Shown in pieces: positions 8,120 to 16,268 of a stretch of 64,000 nt of DNA. The stretch is from Streptomyces sp. HNM0575 (lineage in GTDB: Bacteria; Actinomycetota; Actinomycetes; Streptomycetales; Streptomycetaceae), in the NCBI RefSeq assembly GCF_012726265.1, contig NZ_JAASAG010000004.1, positions 434,001-498,000 on the forward strand. Direction: 5' to 3'. The notes beneath the pieces are model-generated. The model was not told where the DNA came from and made no database searches. It saw nothing but the letters and a program-made list of their open reading frames with translations. The position numbers and the translations under genes were made by a program. Each line of letters begins with the position of its first letter. The stretch's first letter is position 1.

Positions 8120-9076
8120 ATGTTGGTCCCGCTGGCGCTGCTCGTCCTCGGCGGGCTGGCCGCCGCGGTCGCCCCGCGCGTCCTGGCCCGTTCCTCCTGG
8201 CCGGAGCGCGAACCCGTGCTCGGGCTGTGGGTGTGGCAGTGCGTCGTCGTCGCCGTGCTGCTGTGCTGCGTGCTGGCCATGGCGTTCTCGGCCGCCGCGG
8301 CCTGGCAGGTCGTACGGGGCCATGTCTTCGCACCGGCGCCGAGCGGCGTCGAGGAGGCCTACGGCCTCGGTCTCGGCTCATACGGTCCCTGGGCGGGAGC
8401 CCTCGCGGTGCTGCTGGCCTGCGGCGGCGCCTGGACGGGTGCGATGCTGCTGCGCGAGGTGCACGAGGCGCGGTTGCGCCGGCGCCGGCGCCACGCCGAA
8501 CTCCGCCTGAGGGCACCCCGGTTGCCCGGTGAGAAGTCCGCGGAGGCCGACCGGCTGGTGGTGCTGGAAGGGGAGAAGCCGGAGGCCTGGTGGCTGCCGG
8601 GCGGCCCCTCGGACGGAGCGGCACGGCTCGTCGTCACCACGGCCGCGCTGCGCCGCCTGAAGGGCCGGCAGCTGGACGCCGTGCTGGAACACGAGCAGGG
8701 CCACGCCCGTGCCCGGCACGACTGGCTGATGCACTGTTCCGCCGCGCTCGCGGCCGGCTTCCCCCGGGTGCCGGTCTTCGCCGCGTTCCGCGACCAGGTG
8801 CACGCACTGGCCGAGATGGCCGCCGACGACGCCGCCTCGCGGCGGTACGGACGGCTGACGACCGCGCTGGCGCTGGTCGAACTCAACGAGGCCAGCGGGG
8901 TGTTCGGACCGGCGCCGACGCCGCTGGCCCAGGTCCCCCACCGGGTGCACCGGCTGCTGGCCGCCGCTCCCCGGCTGACCGTCTCCCGCCGCCTGCGGAT
9001 GACCGCGGCCGCGGTCCTCGTACCGGCCGTGCCCCTCCTGGTGGCCTTCGTGCCGGGACTCTCCGCGCTGCGATAG
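8120..9076 (+). CDS. M56 family membrane metallopeptidase (BlaR1/MecR1 type)
   Basis: A 318-residue membrane zinc peptidase. Hydrophobic segments occupy about residues 2-20, 35-60, 88-110 and the C-terminal 25 residues. The catalytic motif is HEQGHARARHDW near residue 194, an HExxH zinc motif, with a downstream Glu in ADDAASRRYG as the likely third ligand. In BlaR1/MecR1 the same domain cleaves a BlaI-type repressor, but this protein lacks a penicillin-binding sensor domain and there is no blaI gene beside it. The substrate is therefore unknown. The DUF5134 gene lies 90 bases upstream. Confidence 0.85.
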   Translation: MLVPLALLVLGGLAAAVAPRVLARSSWPEREPVLGLWVWQCVVVAVLLCCVLAMAFSAAAAWQVVRGHVFAPAPSGVEEAYGLGLGSYGPWAGALAVLLACGGAWTGAMLLREVHEARLRRRRRHAELRLRAPRLPGEKSAEADRLVVLEGEKPEAWWLPGGPSDGAARLVVTTAALRRLKGRQLDAVLEHEQGHARARHDWLMHCSAALAAGFPRVPVFAAFRDQVHALAEMAADDAASRRYGRLTTALALVELNEASGVFGPAPTPLAQVPHRVHRLLAAAPRLTVSRRLRMTAAAVLVPAVPLLVAFVPGLSALR

Positions 9077-9108
9077 CCCTCCGGCGGCCGGTGGGCGAAG
9101 ATCGACGC

Positions 9109-9858
9109 ATGCACGGACCGAAGGACCGCCCGGCTCCCACTCCCCCGGCGTCTGCCGCTGCCGCCAACTCCCCCGCGCGCGTGGCCCCTTGGCTGTGGAC
9201 CGCGGCGGCGCCGGCGGCGGCCGGTTCGGCGCTGGTGGTGCTCGTCGCGGCCGGCTGGCGGCCGCTGCTCGCGGTGGACCGTACGGTCGCGGACAGGCTG
9301 CACGCCCAGGCGCTCGCCCATCCGGCCTGGACCGAGGCCAACCGGATCCTCAGCGACTGGGTATGGGACACCGTGACGATGCGGCTGCTGGTGCTCGCTG
9401 CCGCTGTGTGGGTGTGGCTGCGCGGGGAGCGGCTGCTGGCGGTGTGGTGTGCCGGAACCGCCGCCGCCGGCACGGGAGTTCAGCAGGGGCTCAAGTCGCT
9501 GGTGGACCGGGAGCGCCCCCGGTGGCAGCACCCGGTCGACTCGGCGCACTTCTCCGCCATGCCCTCGGGTCACGTCCTGACCGCGGCGCTCGCCTGCACC
9601 CTGCTGGTCTGGCTGGTGCAACGGTCGGGCGCGGGCGCGCCGTTGCGCGCAGCAGTGCTCGCCGCGGCCTGGCTGTCCGTCGCCGGTGTGTGCCTCACGC
9701 GTCTCGTGCTGGGCGTGCACTGGCTTACGGACACCCTTGCCGGGGCGGCGCTGGGCGTCGCGCTGGCCGCGGTGGCAGCCGGTTCGTTCAACTCGCTGGA
9801 GAACAGGGGCGGTTGGCGGCGCAGCGCGGGCACGCGCACGGAGGCGGACGCCGGCTGA
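9109..9858 (+). CDS. PAP2 family membrane phosphatase
   Basis: A 249-residue type 2 phosphatidic acid phosphatase with about six transmembrane segments. The three-part signature is intact: KSLVDRERPRW (K-x6-RP), SAMPSGHVLTA (PSGH) and TRLVLGVHWLTD (the SR-x5-H-x3-D motif with Thr in place of Ser). The active site faces the extracytoplasmic side and dephosphorylates lipid phosphates or diphosphates such as phosphatidate or undecaprenyl diphosphate. It follows the M56 gene by 32 bases on the same strand and may be cotranscribed with it. Confidence 0.9.
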   Translation: MHGPKDRPAPTPPASAAAANSPARVAPWLWTAAAPAAAGSALVVLVAAGWRPLLAVDRTVADRLHAQALAHPAWTEANRILSDWVWDTVTMRLLVLAAAVWVWLRGERLLAVWCAGTAAAGTGVQQGLKSLVDRERPRWQHPVDSAHFSAMPSGHVLTAALACTLLVWLVQRSGAGAPLRAAVLAAAWLSVAGVCLTRLVLGVHWLTDTLAGAALGVALAAVAAGSFNSLENRGGWRRSAGTRTEADAG

Positions 9859-9912
9859 CGCGAGCAGACGGCGCTCTCCGGGGCCCGGCCCGCTCCGCCC
9901 GCGTTCCGCGCC

Positions 9913-10422
9913 TCAGGGCTCGGCGACGTCGGTGTGGATGGCGAGCTTGAACTGCGCGTGCATGAGCGGCGTGGCGATCTTCTTGTCGCCCTTGCCGCGC
10001 GCGGAGACCTTCAGGCCGAGCGGCACGCCGGGGTGGACGAAGAACTGCCACATGTACGACTTGTACTGGCCGCCGCCGGTCTCCGCCGCGTCCGTCGTCG
10101 CCGTCGAGTCGTATCCGTCGCCGAGCGGATCGCGCACGAACCGGGCGCGGTACTCGTGCGGGTCGCCGTCCTTCTCCCAGTGGACCATCGCCGAGACGAA
10201 GCCCCAGCCCTCGTGGCTGGGATGGATCAGGCCCGAGTGCGCGTCGGGGAACCGGGAGGTGTCGCCGTCGCGCTCCGCCGCGTGCATGTTCCAGGGGTCG
10301 TACGACTCCTGCTCCCCGTAAGGGAATCGGACCAGGTAATAGCCGTCGTCGTCGTACTTCACCTGCTGCGAGCCGGAGGACTTCTCTGCATCCCAGATGA
10401 GCGAGACGACCGCTAACGACAT
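9913..10422 (-). CDS. Conserved hypothetical protein
   Basis: A 169-residue acidic protein I recognise only as a conserved streptomycete hypothetical. It has no signal peptide or membrane segment and is rich in Asp, Tyr and Trp: KYDDDGYYLVRFPYGEQESY, YDPWNMHAAERDGD. A lysine/glycine stretch SARGKGDKKIATP comes near the end. The regular aromatic/acidic pattern suggests a beta-rich fold, possibly ligand binding, but no catalytic motif is evident. ACGAGGAGAG just ahead of the ATG is a strong ribosome-binding site. It is transcribed away from the tetR-family gene across a 398-base gap. Confidence 0.75.
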   Translation of the reverse strand: MSLAVVSLIWDAEKSSGSQQVKYDDDGYYLVRFPYGEQESYDPWNMHAAERDGDTSRFPDAHSGLIHPSHEGWGFVSAMVHWEKDGDPHEYRARFVRDPLGDGYDSTATTDAAETGGGQYKSYMWQFFVHPGVPLGLKVSARGKGDKKIATPLMHAQFKLAIHTDVAEP

Positions 10423-10690
10423 GGGCTCTCCTCGTGGGCCACGGTCACCGGAAGATCGCGGAACGGCCGGTGGAGGAGCGTCGGGCCCGCGCGGGTCCCG
10501 TACGTCCGCCCCGGTGTGTTCCACATCTCATTTTATTGCTTGTCCGGCTTTCAACAACGGTCCGCGCAACGGGAGTTGGGCGCTTTCGCGCGCTGGATTC
10601 CGAGTGGCGTGCCGGGTCCCCCGGTGCTCGGAGCGAGGGCGGCACGGAGGGCCCGTGGAGGGTGCGGCGGGCCGAAGAGGCAGGCAGATA

Positions 10691-10729
10691 GCCGGTATTG
10701 GGCGATCCCCCGCGTCGCCCAATACCGGC
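10691..10729. repeat. Perfect 15-base-pair inverted repeat
   Basis: GCCGGTATTGGGCGA (10691-10705) and TCGCCCAATACCGGC (10715-10729) are exact reverse complements around a 9-base loop. The repeat lies in the gap between two divergent genes, where a terminator is not expected. It starts about 270 bases from the hypothetical gene and ends about 90 bases from the tetR-family gene. The rest of the gap holds an A/T-richer stretch near 10520-10560, which may contain a promoter, and no gene I can support. Confidence 0.7.
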
Positions 10730-10781
10730 GGCCGCGCCGGAAGCAGCCTGGTCGGGGGCGTGCGTCCGAAGTCTCCGCGAG

Positions 10782-10804
10782 TATATTGGCTGGGAGCCAG
10801 TCAA
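10782..10804 (+). promoter_or_regulatory. -10 element with overlapping operator-like palindrome
   Basis: TATATT (10782-10787) is a good -10. It runs into TTGGCTGG-GAG-CCAGTCAA (10786-10804), an inverted repeat with 8-base arms and one mismatch, typical in size for a TetR operator. It lies 16 bases ahead of the regulator's start codon, so autoregulation is likely. Confidence 0.55.
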
Positions 10805-10820
10805 CATAGGAGTTCACAGG

Positions 10821-11666
10821 ATGTCCCCTCGGAGCGCTTCGGTCAATGAGGAGTTGCGTCGGCGCTCCCGGGAACGACTGCTTCAGGCTACGGTCGATCT
10901 CGTCGGCGAGCGGGGGTTCGAGGCGACGACCCTGGGGGCCATCGCGGACCGCGCGGGCTCGGCGCGCGGGCTGATCTCGTACTACTTCCCCGGGAAGCGC
11001 GAGCTCTTCCAGTCCGCCGTGCACCGGCTGATGCACCTCACGCTCGACGAGGCCCTGAGGCGGGCACCGGCGCCGGAAGGCACGGGCGCGGGCGACGAGG
11101 CGCTGGCACGGGCCATCGACGCGGTGCTCGGGCTGGCCGAGGACCGCCCCGTGCTGATGCGAGCCCACATGGCGGGGATCCTCCAGCAGGAGGGGTTCGT
11201 CCAGTGCCCCGAGCAGCAGCGGCTGGCGGCGCTGCTGAAGGAGGCCGTCACGCTCTATGGCTCGCCCGATCCGGACACGGACTACCCGTTGCTGCGGGCG
11301 CTGCTGATGGGCGCCGTCGTGGCGGTGCTGCTGCCCGGGGCGCCGATGCCGATGGCCCGGCTGCGCGCCGAGCTGTTCGCACGTTACGAGCTGGACTGGG
11401 AGCTGGGCAGCCCGCCGCAGGAGAGCCCCGAGATCCCCGCGGGCGACGAACAGCGTCCGCCCGCACGGCAGTTGACCCGGATCCGTTATCCGGCGGCCGT
11501 GATCCCGGAGCCGCGGCCGGAGCCCGCGGAAGCGCCGGAGGCCGATGCCGAGGAGGGGGCCGGGGGCGGGGCCGGAGCCGGGGCGCGGGCGGCGTCGGAG
11601 CCGTACGAGCTGCTGCGCCAGACCAGGCCGGCCGCCGAGCCGCCGCAGAAGCCCTCGGCGAACTGA
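10821..11666 (+). CDS. TetR family transcriptional regulator
   Basis: A 281-residue regulator. The N-terminal helix-turn-helix covers about residues 15-62: RERLLQATVDLVGERGFEAT, then TLGAIADRAGSARGLISYYF and the family's FPGKRELF. The C-terminal ligand domain has no recognisable effector class. The last 70 residues are an unusual Ala/Gly/Glu-rich extension, probably disordered, that makes the protein longer than the usual 190-220. ATAGGAG lies about 10 bases ahead of the ATG. A palindrome over the promoter suggests self-regulation. The divergent hypothetical gene may be a second target. Confidence 0.88.
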   Translation: MSPRSASVNEELRRRSRERLLQATVDLVGERGFEATTLGAIADRAGSARGLISYYFPGKRELFQSAVHRLMHLTLDEALRRAPAPEGTGAGDEALARAIDAVLGLAEDRPVLMRAHMAGILQQEGFVQCPEQQRLAALLKEAVTLYGSPDPDTDYPLLRALLMGAVVAVLLPGAPMPMARLRAELFARYELDWELGSPPQESPEIPAGDEQRPPARQLTRIRYPAAVIPEPRPEPAEAPEADAEEGAGGGAGAGARAASEPYELLRQTRPAAEPPQKPSAN

Positions 11667-11672
11667 GGTCCG

Positions 11673-11699
11673 GGGCGCGCCGGTTCGCCCGGTGCGCCC
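11673..11699 (+). terminator. Stem-loop after the tetR-family gene
   Basis: GGGCGCGCCGG pairs with CCGGTGCGCCC (one G-T wobble) around a 5-base loop, starting 6 bases after the stop codon. There is no T-run. Confidence 0.55.
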
Positions 11700-11933
11700 G
11701 TGCGGCGCGTTCTGTTCGCTCCGTTCGTCCGCCGACGGCACACCGGGCCCGCTTCCGTCCCGCCGCCGGTCCGCCGCCGCCTCGCTCCCGGTGGGTGCCA
11801 GCGAGCCGAGGGGCGGCACACGCGCCGCCCTCACCTGCGACGACGCACGCAGCGGCGCCATTGTCAGTGGCCGGGTGCAGACTGTGCCCACCTCGAAACC
11901 CCGGACAATGACGTCATGGAGGCGGGATCAGAC

Positions 11934-13043
11934 ATGTCAGACGTACTTCTCGCAGTGGGCACCCGTAAGGGGCTGTTCCTCGCCAGACGGCCGGTGGGCG
12001 GACGGCGGGCGGCGGACTGGGAGTTCGACGGTCCGCACTTCAACGCCCAGGCGGTCTACTCGGTCGCCCTCGACACCCGGCCCGCCTCCGGTCCCAGAAT
12101 CCTCGTCGGCGGTGACAGCTCGCACTGGGGGCCGTCGGTCTTCCACTCCGACGATCTGGGCTCGACGTGGACGGAGCCGCCCGCTCCGGCGGTGAAGTTC
12201 CCGCAGGACACCGAGGTGTCGCTGGAGCGGGTCTGGCAGCTCCAGCCGGGCGGAGCCGACGAGCCTGACGTGGTGTGGGCGGGGACCGAGCCGGGCGCCC
12301 TGTTCCGCTCCGAGGACGGCGGGGTCAGCTTCGAGCTGGTGCGCGGGCTGTGGGATCACCCCACGCGCAAGGACTGGGTGCCGGGAGGCGGCGGCCTGGG
12401 CCTGCACACCATCCTCATCGACCCGAGGAACGCCCGCAGGATGACCGTGGCGGTCTCGACCGGCGGCGCGTACCGCACGGGCGACGCGGGCGAGAGCTGG
12501 GAGCCGTGCAATCGCGGCGTGGAGGCGGTCTTCCTCCCGGAGCCCATGCGCTTCCCGGAGTACGGGCAGTGCGTGCACAAGGTGGCGCGTGACGCCGAGG
12601 ACCCCGACCGGCTGTATCTACAGAACCACTGGGGCGTCTACCGCAGCGACGACGAGGGGACGAACTGGACGCCCATCGGCGGCAGTCTCCCGTCCGACTT
12701 CGGCTTCCCCGTGGTCAGCCATCCGCGTCGCGGCGGCGTCGCATATGTCTTCCCGCTCAACGCGGACTCCGACCGCGTCCCGGCCGAGCGCCGCTGCCGG
12801 GTGCACCGTACCGACGACGCGGGCGCCAGCTGGCAGGAGCTGGGTGCCGGTCTGCCGGAGTCGGCGCACTACGGCCCGGTGCTGCGTGACGCGATGTGCA
12901 CCGACGGCGCCGACCCGGCGGGAATCTACTTCGGCAACCGCAACGGCGAGGTGTTCGCCAGCCCCGACGAGGGCGAGCACTGGCGGCAGTTGGCCGGGCA
13001 CCTTCCCGATGTGCTGTGCGTGCGGGCGGCGGTCGTCGGCTGA
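11934..13043 (+). CDS. Asp-box/BNR repeat beta-propeller protein (sialidase-like)
   Basis: A 369-residue protein built from Asp-box repeats (S-x-D-x-G-x-x-W): FHSDDLGSTW, FRSEDGGVSFE, YRTGDAGESWE, YRSDDEGTNW, HRTDDAGASWQ and FASPDEGEHW, spaced as in a six-bladed propeller. Annotation pipelines call such proteins exo-alpha-sialidase, but the sialidase Arg triad and FRIP motif are absent and there is no signal peptide. It is more likely an intracellular protein of unknown role. The ATG at 11934 follows GGAGGCGGG; an in-frame ATG at 11916 would add six residues. A MoaD/ThiS-like gene often follows these genes in actinobacteria, but none is present here. Confidence 0.8.
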   Translation: MSDVLLAVGTRKGLFLARRPVGGRRAADWEFDGPHFNAQAVYSVALDTRPASGPRILVGGDSSHWGPSVFHSDDLGSTWTEPPAPAVKFPQDTEVSLERVWQLQPGGADEPDVVWAGTEPGALFRSEDGGVSFELVRGLWDHPTRKDWVPGGGGLGLHTILIDPRNARRMTVAVSTGGAYRTGDAGESWEPCNRGVEAVFLPEPMRFPEYGQCVHKVARDAEDPDRLYLQNHWGVYRSDDEGTNWTPIGGSLPSDFGFPVVSHPRRGGVAYVFPLNADSDRVPAERRCRVHRTDDAGASWQELGAGLPESAHYGPVLRDAMCTDGADPAGIYFGNRNGEVFASPDEGEHWRQLAGHLPDVLCVRAAVVG

Positions 13044-13144
13044 AGCGGCCGCATCGGGCCGGGCCCTGACGATCTGTCCGGGCCGAGGGAGGGGAGGGTG
13101 CCGGGAAGATGATCGGCAGGGACTGCGCGGCCTCGCGGAGGCAG

Positions 13145-13150
13145 TAGAGT
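13145..13150 (+). promoter_or_regulatory. -10 element, probably leaderless
   Basis: TAGAGT ends 8 bases ahead of the GTG start of ung, and no Shine-Dalgarno sequence is present. Confidence 0.45.
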
Positions 13151-13158
13151 AACCGCCC

Positions 13159-13836
13159 GTGGCTGCACGACCGTTGAATGAGATCGTCGAACCAGGCTGG
13201 GCCAAGGCGCTGGAGCCCGTCGCCGAACGGGTCGCGTCCATGGGCGAGTTCCTCCGCGCGGAGATCGCCGCAGGGAGAACCTATCTCCCCGCGGGGGAGA
13301 ACGTATTGCGCGCCTTTCAGCAGCCGTTCGACGAGGTGCGGGTCCTCATCGTCGGACAGGACCCGTATCCGACGCCCGGGCATGCCGTGGGCCTGTCGTT
13401 CTCGGTCGCGCCGGACGTACGTCCGCTGCCGGGCAGTCTGGAGAACATCTTCCGGGAGCTGAACAGCGACCTCGGGCTGCCCCGTCCGTCCAACGGCGAT
13501 CTGACGCCGTGGACGCGGCAGGGCGTGCTGCTGCTCAACAGGGCGCTGACGACAGCGCCGCGCAGCCCGGGCGCCCACCGCGGCAAGGGCTGGGAAGAGG
13601 TCACGGAGCAGGCGATCCGCGCGCTCGTCGCCCGCGAGCGGCCGCTGGTCTCGGTGCTGTGGGGACGTGACGCGCGGAATCTCCGCGGGCTGCTCCAGAG
13701 CCGGCCGGTCGTGGAATCCTCGCATCCTTCGCCGATGTCGGCGGACCGCGGCTTCTTCGGCTCGCGGCCGTTCAGCCGCGTCAACGACCTCCTCGCCCAG
13801 CAGGGAGCCGACCCGGTGGACTGGAAACTGCCGTGA
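13159..13836 (+). CDS. ung: Uracil-DNA glycosylase, family 1
   Basis: A 225-residue Ung that removes uracil from DNA to start base-excision repair. The water-activating loop [18 protein letters not shown] (about residue 67) contains the catalytic Asp. [12 protein letters not shown] provides the uracil-binding Asn, and [20 protein letters not shown] the catalytic His plus the DNA-minor-groove loop. Length and motif order match family 1. The start is GTG 13159. It overlaps the next gene by four bases (GTGA), so the kinase-like gene is probably translated by coupling. Confidence 0.95.
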   Translation: MAARPLNEIVEPGWAKALEPVAERVASMGEFLRAEIAAGRTYLPAGENVLRAFQQPFDEVRVLIVGQDPYPTPGHAVGLSFSVAPDVRPLPGSLENIFRELNSDLGLPRPSNGDLTPWTRQGVLLLNRALTTAPRSPGAHRGKGWEEVTEQAIRALVARERPLVSVLWGRDARNLRGLLQSRPVVESSHPSPMSADRGFFGSRPFSRVNDLLAQQGADPVDWKLP

Positions 13837-14873
13837 CGGCCCGCGAGTCCGGCCGGGGCGCGACGTCGCCGGACGGACCCGCCACGGAACGGGTGTGGGT
13901 GCTGGGTGCCGACTCGGGCGGTTCGGGTCTGCGCGTCGCCCTTGCCGACGCCGCGCGCCCCGGATCGACTCCCGAGGCCGCGGGCACGGTCACATCGTCC
14001 GAGCCGGTGCGCACCGGCGCCGACGGCATCGACGCCGAGCACATGCTGGCTCAACTGGTGCCCGCCGCCCGGCGGTTGCTGGCTGACGCCGGGGCGCGAG
14101 GCGCAGGCCTGGCCGCGGTGTGCGTGGGGGCCGCCGGGATGGCGACCCTCGGCGCGGGGCTGCGGGCGACGCTTCCGGCAGTCCTCGCGCGGGAGTTCGG
14201 CGCCCGGCACGTGGCGCTGGCGGCCGACGCGGTGACCGCGTACGCGGGTGCGCTCGGGGAGTCTCCGGGGGCGGTGGTGGCCGGCGGCACGGGACTGATC
14301 GCCATGGGCACCGATCTGCGCGGCTGGCGGCGCGCCGACGGCTGGGGCCATCTGCTGGGCGACTGCGGCGGCGGCGCCTGGATCGGGCAGGCCGGACTCC
14401 AGGCCGCGATGCGCGAGTTCGACGGCCGGGAGGGCGGCTCGCAGCCGCTCAGGGAGCGTGCCGAGGAGCGCTTCGGCGCACCGCTGAGCGGGCTGCCCGC
14501 ACAGCTCTACCCCCGTACGGACAGACCGGCCGTGCTCGCCTCCTTCGCTCCCGACGTCGCCGCCTGCGCCACGGCGGGCGACCCCGTCGCAGCGGCTGTG
14601 ATGCGTGCGGCGGCCCACGAGATCGCGGATGCCGCGGCTGCCGCGTGCCCCGGGGCGGAGGGCGCCGTGGTCGGCCTGACAGGTGGCCTGTTCCGCATCG
14701 GTACGCCGCTGTTGGAGCCGCTGGAGGCGGAGCTGGAGCGGCGGCTGCCGCGTGCCCGCCGGCTGCTCTCCCCCGAGGGCGGCCCGCTGGACGGGGCGCT
14801 GCTCGTCGCCGCCCGGCTCACCGAGGGTGCGCTGCGGCTGCCCTCCGATCCGGCGCTGCTGTCCACCAGTTGA
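13833..14873 (+). CDS. N-acetylglucosamine kinase-like ATPase (BadF/BadG/BcrA family)
   Basis: A 346-residue ASKHA-fold sugar kinase. The phosphate-1 loop is [14 protein letters not shown] near residue 24, and the central ATP motif is [37 protein letters not shown] matches the sugar-kinase GDEGS region of N-acetylglucosamine kinases, and [12 protein letters not shown] is the adenosine loop. It likely phosphorylates GlcNAc or a related amino sugar in the cytoplasm, but sequence alone does not fix the substrate. The GTG start is fused to the ung stop (GTGA). The first 18 residues are low complexity. Confidence 0.8.
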   Translation: MTARESGRGATSPDGPATERVWVLGADSGGSGLRVALADAARPGSTPEAAGTVTSSEPVRTGADGIDAEHMLAQLVPAARRLLADAGARGAGLAAVCVGAAGMATLGAGLRATLPAVLAREFGARHVALAADAVTAYAGALGESPGAVVAGGTGLIAMGTDLRGWRRADGWGHLLGDCGGGAWIGQAGLQAAMREFDGREGGSQPLRERAEERFGAPLSGLPAQLYPRTDRPAVLASFAPDVAACATAGDPVAAAVMRAAAHEIADAAAAACPGAEGAVVGLTGGLFRIGTPLLEPLEAELERRLPRARRLLSPEGGPLDGALLVAARLTEGALRLPSDPALLSTS

Positions 14874-14952
14874 GAAATCGGCGTCGAATTCCGGCAAAGG
14901 CCAACATCTCACCCCCAGGATCAAAAGGGCATTTCAGGCCAGTCTCCCCCGC

Positions 14953-14984
14953 TTGAACTGCCGGGTCCCGCAAGGCATTAACAT
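14953..14984 (+). promoter_or_regulatory. Promoter ahead of the chelatase-fold gene
   Basis: TTGAAC (14953-14958) resembles a -35. ATTAAC or the overlapping TAACAT (14979-14984) serves as the -10, the latter ending 8 bases ahead of the ATG at 14993. No ribosome-binding site is visible, so the mRNA may be leaderless. Confidence 0.4.
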
Positions 14985-14992
14985 GCGGGCGC

Positions 14993-16003
14993 ATGAGCTC
15001 CCCCACTGACCCGGACAACGGCCTGCCAGTGCGAATGCCGCGTCCACGCAGGCCCGGAAGGCACCGCAAACCGGAGCCTGTAGTTGCACCAGAGAACGCC
15101 CCCGCACTGGTACTCGCCGTGCCCGGCACCCCCTCCGGCACCGTCCGCAGCATCGCCGAGGAGATCCTCAGCATCGCCCGCTCGGAGTTGCCGGGAATGG
15201 ACGCCCGGATCGGTTACGTGGAGGGCGACGGCGAGGAGTACCCGACCCTCGGCGGCGTGCTGGCGCAGACCGCCGCGGACCAGCAGGCCGCGGAGGAACG
15301 TGCCGCCGAACTGGCCGCCGTCGAGGCCGCCGCGGCGGCCGAGGAGGGCGGGGACCGCGGTGACGCCGAGAACGGCGCCGCCACCGCCGCCCACCGCGCC
15401 CCGAAGACCGGTGCCGAGGAACGTCTCGTCGCCCTCGTCATCCCGCTGCTCGCCGGGCCCGACGCCGCAGGCATGCGCCAGATACGGCAGGCGGTCCTCT
15501 CCAGCGGCACGGGCGCCGAACTCACCGATGTGCTCGGCCCGCACCCGCTGCTGGCCGAAGGCGTGCACGTGAAGCTCTCCGAGGCGGGCCTCGCACGCGC
15601 GGACCGGGCCCGGCTCTTCACAGTCGCGACCGCCGCGGACGGCATCATCCTCGCCTCCGTCGGCGGCGAGGAGGCCGTGCAGGCGGCCGGCATCACCGGC
15701 ATGCTGCTGGCCGCGCGTCTCGCCGTCCCCGTGCTCGCCGCCGGGCTCGACGAGGAGGGCGCCGTGGCGCGCGTCGCGGAGCAGCTGCGCGAGGCCGGCT
15801 CCCAGCAACTCGCCGTCGCGCCCTGTCTCATCGGCCCGGAGGTACCGGCCGGGCTGCTCGACGCGGCGGCCGCCGAGGCGGGCTGCGCCGTGGCCGAACC
15901 GCTGGGTGCGTACCCGGCGGTGGGCAAGCTGGTGGCGTCGACGTACGCGGCCAAGCTGGGCATACCGCACCAGCAGTCGCCGCAGGGCCTGGCCGCGCGC
16001 TGA
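14993..16003 (+). CDS. Sirohydrochlorin chelatase-like (CbiX-fold) protein
   Basis: A 336-residue protein with two CbiX-like halves, about residues 38-185 and 185-330, joined by a low-complexity Ala/Glu/Gly stretch (residues 95-135). PALVLAVPGTPSGTVRSIAE aligns with the start of CbiX chelatases, but the metal-binding His of their HGS motif is replaced by Pro-Gly. The second site, normally GGHV, reads PDAAGMRQI, again without His. A working cobalt or iron chelatase is therefore doubtful, although pipelines give that name. LGPHPLLAEGVHVKLSEAGL and VATAADGIILASVGGEEAVQ are well kept in streptomycetes. The N-terminus is basic. It is monocistronic and convergent with the lactonase gene. Confidence 0.75.
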   Translation: MSSPTDPDNGLPVRMPRPRRPGRHRKPEPVVAPENAPALVLAVPGTPSGTVRSIAEEILSIARSELPGMDARIGYVEGDGEEYPTLGGVLAQTAADQQAAEERAAELAAVEAAAAAEEGGDRGDAENGAATAAHRAPKTGAEERLVALVIPLLAGPDAAGMRQIRQAVLSSGTGAELTDVLGPHPLLAEGVHVKLSEAGLARADRARLFTVATAADGIILASVGGEEAVQAAGITGMLLAARLAVPVLAAGLDEEGAVARVAEQLREAGSQQLAVAPCLIGPEVPAGLLDAAAAEAGCAVAEPLGAYPAVGKLVASTYAAKLGIPHQQSPQGLAAR

Positions 16004-16032
16004 CGCGGCGGACGGCGGCCGGGGTGAGCTCT

Positions 16033-16060
16033 CCGGCGCGCGTGTCCGCTCGCGCGCCGG
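16033..16060 (+). terminator. Strong stem-loop 30 bases after the chelatase-fold gene
   Basis: CCGGCGCGCG (16033-16042) and CGCGCGCCGG (16051-16060) form a perfect 10-base-pair stem with an 8-base loop. There is no T-run. Confidence 0.65.
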
Positions 16061-16191
16061 TATGGAACGGAGGCGGTGCGCCCGTCGGGGAGGACAGGGC
16101 GCGCCGCCTCTTCGCTGCCCCGGAGACGCCCGCCGGCAGCGCCCGGAATGCGGCCGCGGCCCTGCGCACGGGCCGCCCGCGCTGAAGTTCT

Positions 16192-16259
16192 CCCGTACAT
16201 ATGGCGCTCCCGTACATACGGCTGTCCCGTACGTACGGCACTTCCGTACGTACGGCCCG
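16192..16259. repeat. Four 17-base tandem repeats with a palindromic core
   Basis: Four units start at 16192, 16209, 16226 and 16243, exactly 17 bases apart. Each contains a version of CCGTACGTACGG, a 12-base palindrome that is perfect in the last two units; the first two have CATA in place of CGTA. The array ends 10 bases from the stop codon of the leftward lactonase gene, so it lies in the 3' untranslated regions of two convergent genes. Confidence 0.75.
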
Positions 16260-16268
16260 CCCGTGCGT

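Noticed and set aside
10516..10809. 97-codon frame in the gap between the hypothetical and tetR-family genes
   Set aside because: No ribosome-binding site, no coding character, and it crosses the perfect inverted repeat.
10551..11891. A 446-codon frame opposite the tetR-family gene
   Set aside because: Composition is that of a shadow frame, it covers the hairpin and the operator, and no ribosome-binding site is present.
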